Source: Mactra quadrangularis
Lineage: Eukaryota; Mollusca; Bivalvia; Venerida; Mactridae
Length of the DNA stretch: 64,000 nucleotides
Direction: 5' to 3'
Assembly (NCBI GenBank): GCA_025267735.1
Contig: CM046307.1
Span: 49,643,395 to 49,707,394, forward strand
Positions within the stretch are counted from its first letter, which is position 1, and each line of letters begins with the position of its first letter. The position numbers and the translations under genes are program-made. Below, in pieces: positions 57,401 through 64,000 of this stretch. The notes below the pieces were generated by a model that saw nothing but the letters and a program-made list of their open reading frames with translations, ran no database searches and was not told where the DNA came from.

Positions 57401-60400
57401 GCATACCACGCAATCTTTAGTTTTCCTCTCGCTAAAGACGTATCGTCATGTTGTAATGTTGTTGAACAAGTTATTGCCAATTAGTTGTCAATATATGATA
57501 CAAATGTAACAAAACATGACAACTTTTGACTATGACCCCATAGAATATTGGTGTGTCGAGCGTATGTCTAAACATGCCACATAGTCGTATATCAGTAGTA
57601 AACACTAACGTTAAATATTATGTCAAGCATTACAATCAGCAAATACACAGATATCCAACAATTTCCAGAATTAAACACATTGATTTCATAATATATCTAT
57701 AGCAATTACTGATGGAGATGAAGTTATGCTAAATACTTACCTGTATATTGTTGAATTACTGAGAATAAAAATGTATTTATATATATAGGTAAACTACTCA
57801 AAAGTTTGGAAAAGGATAGAAAACAATGATAAAAATACATACCGAATATATTTGATAGATGCTATAGTAAAATAGCCAGTGTTGACGTAGTTCTACGAGA
57901 CTAAATGCTACATATCAAAGTGAAAAAGTAAAACAAATCGACTAAAACCGAGCATAGTTCAAAGTATTTTCTGGTTTGTCATGACACATGAACGGTCCTA
58001 CTAGACAATGTGTAAGCAAGCCTAATGCAAAACATTAGATCTTTGAATTCAAATCGTGTGATTTTCTCAGACATTAAAACAAAGCTCTAACATGCATGAT
58101 AGGTTACTTAAAGTAAATATTGCCTCTAACCAATTTATTTGAAAAACAATAAAACTGAATTAGTAATAACAGTATACTGCTTCACGGAAACAAGACAAAC
58201 AATATATGTATATATGAACTTCGATTTACGATTTAAAAATCACCTATATTTTACTTTGGTCTGTAGCATTTGTCATTATGTATGTCGACAAAGTGTACTA
58301 CGGGTGTATATATAAACATTTCAATAATTAAGTAGTACCTACTAAGAAATTGAGATCCGTTGTTCGTCTAATACTTACCTAAATACTGCTGCATTTCTAT
58401 ATCATATGAACGTTAGTTGTATCATATTTTGTTGATAAATTTGTGGATAAATAAATTATTGAAGATAAAAAATTAAATGCAAAGATCAATAACAAAACCC
58501 ACAATAAATTCAAACTAGGAAAAAACTTGTAATAAAGAAAAACAAAAATCCACAATCAATCCATTCATAAGGATGCAAACTCGAAAATAAATACTTGCAA
58601 ATATAACAAAGAAAACTCGCTTTCTTGATACATATAGGATAACAAGCTCTTTGATCCAATCTATGAGACGTTTAATACTAATGTATTGAATAAGGTCTAG
58701 AAACTTTTTAGCCTTTAGTACAGAGAATCAACATTATGGTTAAGGCTCGATCAGTCATGTTTTTTTTTCATTCAAATCATCGTGGTTTTTGCTAATATAA
58801 CTTAAGATGTGCTTTGGTCACAGTAAAGTCATCGTGTTCTTGCGTTTACTTTAGCAATTTTTTTTATTAGCTTTTGTTTTTATATGTGTGTAGCGATGTA
58901 GAGTTGAAGGGAGGTTCGGTTTTTCGTCCAGACAATTTGTTATTGTTTGTTCTTAGTGTGAGGAGGGTGCACCCTAGAACTTGGTTGGAAAACCCCATAG
59001 AGCATTGTTTTGGCGTTGTCAATTTCAAGGCGGTCACCCAATTATGTTTCAGATTTAGTAATTTGAATTTGCGTTTTGTATAACTAAAAGTTTCAAAAAG
59101 CAAAAATTCTCAATACTTTGCATTGGGTCAAGCGGAAGATATATTTTATTGTTGCTGTTCCTGATATATTTATCACCCCTTTTCGAAGCTAAATTGACTA
59201 CGAAAATGGAGGCTCTCACCCATGTAATTTCAGAAAACTATGCTATTTGACTCAACGGAGTTTGTGTTAACAATAAATTAATGAACTCTCTCATTTTCTA
59301 TAACATTGGCGTTTCAAAATATGATTAATGCACAGTTTCACAATGACCACATGCGAATTGCTCCTAGTTTAATGATAGCAATGGCAATAAATCTATTCCA
59401 AGATAAGAACGTAATATTTATATTATTATATGATGGTTAAATGAATATCACAATTAGAAACTATCAAAGGCTTATCTACAGAATAGAAATAATTTAAGAC
59501 TATAATATGTCTTATACCAAAATCTATCTACCTTCAAATGGTACTAGCATCGCTGTTAATTCACATCGTTTGCTCAATATTAAATATATTAAATATGACA
59601 AAATGAAATCCTTTTTCATAACGTTGTGCAAATGCATACAAATATTAAAAATTGGACAGTTAGATGAGCAATAAGTAAGTATAGATCAATGAGACAGTAA
59701 CCTAATATTAACGAGAACATACAGACAATACTTGCAATCTATGATAAGTTTTGTATGTGGAAACTTGATAATACCTTCATCATTAAAAGGTTCAAATCCA
59801 CGAAATAGAGGTGAAAACTGTTTTTTCTTCAAGTCTAGTATAGTTAAATATATCTGATCAGAAGTTGTTACAGCAGCATAATTCTTTGAACCTGTGAGGA
59901 ATAGAAAGAAAATACGTACTTTTCTAAATGAGGTTGTGGTATATTTCTGTTGGTGGAAATATAAAAAAACATCAAAAGCTTTCAACTTTCTCTTTAGACT
60001 TGCCTTTGTGCTTTGAAAATTTAGAAACGCTAAAATACATGCAGTGATACGGGAATTTTGTTTTATCATGGTTATGTTCGTTGTATTAGTAGCATCTGTT
60101 TGAAACATAGTATTCCTTATGACAGTGAATTTGTCCATACACGAATTAGATTTTTCATAGTAGCATTTTTTGGGGTAATTTAAAGTCAGGACCTTAAACT
60201 CTTGTAACCAAACCTTTATTCATAAGTAAAGCACGGGTAGGTGCTGTAATTGAGAAAATGTTGAACATTTCTGCTTGGAATTATTATATTAATTTACTCT
60301 GTACTAATTCTTAGTATTTATTCTTCTTAAGTCAAATTAGAAAGCATTAAATTTCATTTCATTATTAGTTGGAAGAAAAACCAAGGATAATTTACATCGA

Positions 60401-63400
60401 AGTACAACATGACTAATCTTAGATATCTTTTTGTATTTTATTGTTTTGTGCTGCGTTTTATAGCATTAAGTTGACCATTTTACCCACTACTTACCAACAG
60501 CAAATCCTGGAAACATGAATTCAATCTGATCTGAACATTCCAATGTATATTGTAATGAAGCATCCTCTAACTGATATATTAAAGCACTATGTTGTTTAAA
60601 TACTACAAGTGTTGATTTGTTGTTACCACAAAGACATGATGGGAAATCATCAGTAACAGATACAATATCATGTATCTTCTCACCTGTAATAGAATCAATA
60701 TTTGTGTGACATTAAAATGACAATGTACTTATAAGCAAACTAATCATATCACTGCCTCGCGAAGTTAAGAATTATTTAACTTTGCTTAGCACAAACGGAA
60801 GTACATAACATTGGTGTATTACATGATCTAATGGAATTAGTCTTTAATTCATTAACTATGCATATTTTATCTACATATTACTATTTGTTTAACGTACATG
60901 TAATCGGACAGCTCAAGGCACAAAGTTTGAGTAAATTTTCTTTCCTTGATCAATGAAAATGCAACTTGGTTTGTTTGTACAATAGAGAATACAAACCTGT
61001 TCTTGTGGCTCTAATTGCCAATTTGTTATTAATATCTATAATGATGTATTCATCGTTATAACAGAATCTTGCACGTGAAATCTTTCCAAAGCCATCATAA
61101 CATTGGATCTGTTGTCCAGCTTCTATACTCCAAAGACGTATTGAACCATCGGAAGAACCTACAAGAAGTCATCATGAGCAATTAGAATGTATGTTACAGT
61201 GTCATATTTCTGACAACATATAAGCATGTGAGTATATGATAAATATGTAAACTTAAAAGAAAATTAATCATCACTAAGTCATGTAAATAATTGGCTAATT
61301 AACTTGTTTATTTCACAATCAATAAATATTTTCAAAACCATGACTAAATGTGCAATAAATTTCTGCAACTGCGTGCAGTTTGCCTAAGTATTGTCATTTA
61401 CCAGTTAATTATATAAATGACTGATATCGTGTTAAGAGGTAGAAATGTTTGTTGTATCTCAGTTTAACATAATGCATGCAGTACTTGTCTGTTGTTTACT
61501 AATTCATCTAAATTAGATAAAAATTTGCGTCTCCAAATTCATAGGGCCAGCTTTATTGCTGATAGGAAACTAAGGTATAAAGTCTCCAGTTACTCGATGT
61601 CATCAACCAGCATTAAGTTAAAAACGTTTTGGTGGTGGTAAAACGCCTAATTAATCAACGTCCGTTAATAAAGTATGCTATTGCGTGAAATACATCTGTG
61701 ATAATAAGACACTAATATTCATTTGATAAATATGTGAATTAGCATCAAGTCAACATTTTCAATACAGCTGATTCATTATATAATTATTTTTGTATGCGTT
61801 TATATTATAAGTACGTTAAAATCCAATGAATAAACTTACTAGTAAGTGCTGTCTTATAATCTGTTGTTATGTCTAATGAAAGTATATCACCTGTATGACC
61901 AGCCATACAATATATTAACTGACCACCTGGTTGTACCAATATACCTTTGTCTGGTAACAAACTGGGTACATCAACACTTTTACATTTTTCTAAAAACTGT
62001 TGTGTATTCTGAAACAGATAATAAAAATGTAAATTAAATGATTTTATTATGATTCTCAATATCAATTACATAAATCAAATGTCTCAAATATTTATCAGAG
62101 GTAATCGTCACTAACCATTCACCTATTGAAGAAGCAAATCAATGAATTATTTTTATTCCTGAAAATGTTTTACATAGTTTTAAAAAGGGACCATAAGACA
62201 ATTAAAACAGTACAACATAAATATCATGTAAATTGCTTATTTTTTATGACTACTAAAATTGCTAATGGTCATGAATCATTCATTGATTAAAGAATGTTAT
62301 ATTCCTGTTATAATCTGGTCCTTGATATTATAATCATTTTAGCGTACATAGAGAACACACAACAAAGTGATGTATTTATTGGACTATCAAAGTGTATCAA
62401 ATACATAGTTGGCTGGGCTTATAGTAAAGTATGACGCATGCGGAGTGGTAGTTTATAACCATGCTTGTATAAACTTAATACATGCATAACAGTCATGAAT
62501 CATTCATTGAGTAAAGATACATAAATCGATAAGATCGATGTTTCAGTCTTAATTTCTGAACATTTGTGAAAATACTTTAAGAAGGACTTGACGCGAAATC
62601 AAAACCTTAATCAGATACTTATAATGTGTTTTACTAATCTTTCTTCATACATGATACATTAAATGACTGAATGACTGGTAATGAAATTATGTCCTTAAAC
62701 TTGAGACATAATGACAGAAAGGTATATGAAACAGAAAGCATTTGAACTCCAAAGGTAATAGCTAGTCAAAATATAAGATGACTTTTCAGTTAAAAAAAGA
62801 AACAATATTAGTATAATGAGTTTTGGAACATGTCTCTCAGTTTACATAAAATGTCTTACTTTATTTCTTGGAAGACGTCCTAACATCTGAGGAATAAGTT
62901 GGTTAGGATCATAAAGTAGACCTTCTTGTGCTAGATGTAATGTGTCTTTTACACTACATAATAACTCATCATTTGGAAAATGTTGTTTAGCCATGGCGAA
63001 ATCATCCATCATCTGCCTATTGGATAAACAGACGAAATGAAATAACGAAATAGCAACAGAATAATTCAACTGAGTAAATACTCTGAATATTCACTGATAT
63101 TTTGAATAAGGTTAATACAACCTCTCAACTAAAATGAAACAAATGATGTGAACTTGGAGTATTAACACTCTATTATATAATTTATACGAGAAGACTTATA
63201 TGCATACATCTGCTTGTTTTAATTCAGATGTTCGAAGCTAGAAGGTTATAAGTATAAATGAGGAGTTTAATACTTTTAATTTTGGATGATATTTAGAGAA
63301 ATCCAGAAAATCTATTCGTGATTTTTTATTTTTTTTCCAAAATTAATTATTTGACAGACTTAAGTCGATTTGTACAAAACTTACCATAATGATGTGGCAT

Positions 63401-64000
63401 TCAGCTTGTCCAGTAGAAATTGAAAGTTGCACAGGCATTCTTCTTTTAATGCTTCGCATTGAAGAGCAAGACACCTATGGTATGGTAGATTGTTTAATTT
63501 TCGTAGATTAAAAGATTCACCAAACTTGTTCCGTTGATCTGCCACACGTCTATCGGCTGATTCATTTTGTCCATTTGGTGTTGTGTATGGTTTTTTATTA
63601 CCTGCAATGTAAAATGGTTGACGGTGATGAATACAGTGTAGCAATTTGTCATTACCCTAGATATTGACTTTGAAAGGTTAGTCCTTTGTTTTCCAATTAT
63701 TGTATCTGATAAAAAACGCACATAAATAAACATTCTTACAAAGTAGAGTCTAAAAACATATCAAAAACAGCAACATTAAAAATACAGAACTTCCAAAAAA
63801 AACCGAAAAAGGGAACTAATGTGGATATTTTAATGTTTGCTATCAAATGGACTCCCCAAAACAAATAACGAAAACAAGAACTAATTGGCATTTTGGGTTT
63901 AAAACCTGGTTTAGAATAAAAAACACACCATTAGCCCATCTTCCAGAAAAGAAGTCAGCAATGGAAGCATGTAGTTTCTTATTTAATTCTTCATCTGAGC
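48371..64000 (-). CDS. NACHT-WD40 protein of the NWD1/NWD2 type, C-terminal 916 residues (partial)
   Basis: Exons 5' to 3': 63929-64000 (runs off the window), 63385-63601, 62860-63016, 61840-62008, 60997-61158, 60495-60683, 59775-59891, 56185-56325, 55315-55585, 54917-55043, 52700-52871, 52096-52208, 51386-51563, 50939-51004, 50305-50472, 49761-49927, 49018-49165, 48371-48489. Phases carry through to TAG. Residues 1-148 are the helical linker seen between NACHT and WD repeats in NWD proteins (ADFFSGRWANG, NLRKLNNLPYH, LLYDPNQLIPQMLGRLP). Residues 149-876 are degenerate WD40 repeats (SSSDGSIRLWSIEAG, SEDSNVRVWDRT, RVYDIKTGKLLHRLFGH), by length about two seven-bladed propellers. The last 39 residues are acidic, ending EDSDDDDDDFI. 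The NACHT ATPase lies beyond the right edge. Likely an intracellular scaffold or sensor; ligand unknown. Confidence 0.85.
52260..52401 (-). other. Possible unused or poison exon in the NWD-like gene
   Basis: A good acceptor (AATTTCTGCAG at 52402) opens 47 codons without stop in the phase of the previous exon, up to a donor-like CAC|GTAAAT. Its 142 nt would shift the frame and bring a stop soon in the next exon, whereas skipping it gives a sensible WD blade (SRN-EVACLSFGRHNIKVYNIETG). It is left out of the main model; it could be intronic chance or a regulated frame-breaking exon. Confidence 0.25.
53270..53516 (+). mobile_element. SINE family 3, copy 2
   Basis: Aligns with 35040-35330 through TACTGATCGAGAAGT, GGGCATACTTTCGTGG, CATGAAATAATTTCT and CATTCTCCCTCCTACCACTG. 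It ends AATGTGTTGCCATTGAGTTA, a diverged form of the shared SINE tail. It lies in the 2.0 kb intron 52872-54916, which otherwise holds only A-rich runs (54220-54243) and no recognised feature. Confidence 0.65.
56947..56964 (-). CDS. Candidate 18-nt microexon m4 (EYNYEI)
   Basis: AATATAATTATGAAATAG between AG and GTAAAG, phase 1 to phase 1, so it can be included without shifting the frame between exons 59775-59891 and 56185-56325. The acceptor lacks a good pyrimidine tract. Could be chance. Confidence 0.25.
   Translation of the reverse strand, partial: NIIMK
57741..57758 (-). CDS. Candidate 18-nt microexon m3 (VIQQYT)
   Basis: TAATTCAACAATATACAG follows a pyrimidine-rich acceptor (TTTTTATTCTCAG) and precedes a consensus donor, GTAAGTATTTAG. 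Phase 1 to phase 1. It is similar to m2 in the exon (12 of 18 bases, QQY shared) and in the start of the downstream intron (GTAAGTATTTAG against GTAAGTATTAG). Confidence 0.45.
58379..58396 (-). CDS. Candidate 18-nt microexon m2 (EMQQYL)
   Basis: AAATGCAGCAGTATTTAG lies between GATATAG and the consensus donor GTAAGTATTAG. Phase 1 to phase 1, encoding E-M-Q-Q-Y-L with the preceding G. Its likeness to m3, 640 bp away, suggests a tandem exon duplication and perhaps mutually exclusive use. Confidence 0.42.
   Translation of the reverse strand, partial: KCSSI
59532..59552 (-). CDS. Candidate 21-nt microexon m1 (AMLVPFE)
   Basis: CGATGCTAGTACCATTTGAAG between TTAACAG and GTAGAT, phase 1 to phase 1. 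It is the first candidate after exon 59775-59891 in the direction of transcription. The donor is weaker than those of m2 and m3. Confidence 0.3.

Larger units (their letters stand above)
56326..59774 (-). other. 3.4 kb intron of the NWD-like gene containing the microexon candidates
   Basis: The longest intron of this gene within the window. Besides the four microexon candidates it holds unique-looking AT-rich sequence. A fifth exon-like segment at 57843-57861 is 19 nt and would break the frame. No SINE or MITE was recognised in it, unlike in the temptin-monooxygenase introns. Confidence 0.5.

Noticed and set aside
57843..57861. A fifth microexon-like segment between TATAG and GTATGT
   Set aside because: It is 19 nt long, so including it would shift the frame and bring a stop; possibly a decayed copy, possibly chance.

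Overview
The window is AT-rich animal nuclear DNA with few, intron-split genes and a dense, varied load of short transposons. A lophotrochozoan, most likely a gastropod mollusc, is suggested by: a temptin-domain protein (a family first known from sea-hare pheromone attractants); an astakine/prokineticin-type cytokine; tRNA-derived SINEs with the 'GGCGTTAAA' tail common in mollusc genomes; and frequent 'TACATGTA' words. Species cannot be told from the sequence.

Layout. 1-687: possible last two exons of a plus-strand gene with an acidic C-terminus (weak). 688-7050: no gene, fold-back elements and a CCAAT minisatellite. 7999-10729 (+): a two-coding-exon homologue of tRNA 2-selenouridine synthase (MnmH/SelU), with a Harbinger transposase relic in its intron. 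12232-27606 (-): an 11-coding-exon gene, tail to tail with it, for a secreted temptin plus copper type II monooxygenase protein (568 aa, all six copper ligands present); its introns carry SINEs, a hAT-like MITE lying against a splice donor, other MITEs, minisatellites and a reverse transcriptase relic. 27607-33626: repeats only. 33627-35838 (-): a three-exon astakine/prokineticin-like peptide (126 aa, ten cysteines). 35839-41272: repeats. 41273-43018 (-): a single-exon secreted Ser/Thr-rich mucin-like protein ending in an EGF-like domain. 43019-48370: no gene, but a 1.5 kb near-perfect inverted repeat flanked by two copies of an unidentified ORF fragment. 48371 to the right edge (-): the last 18 constitutive exons (916 residues) of a NACHT-WD40 protein of the NWD1/NWD2 type, with candidate 18-21 nt phase-1 microexons in one intron.

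Exon models were made by hand: each junction was chosen from GT-AG signals and by requiring codon phase to carry through to the stop. For the four multi-exon genes the summed coding length is a multiple of three (1149, 1707 and 381 nt; 2751 nt after two leading bases for the partial gene).

The genes do not look like one pathway. Three of the five encode secreted or surface proteins, one is an RNA-modification enzyme and one an intracellular signalling scaffold. The points most worth following are the animal SelU, the temptin-monooxygenase fusion, the microexon cluster and the large inverted repeat.
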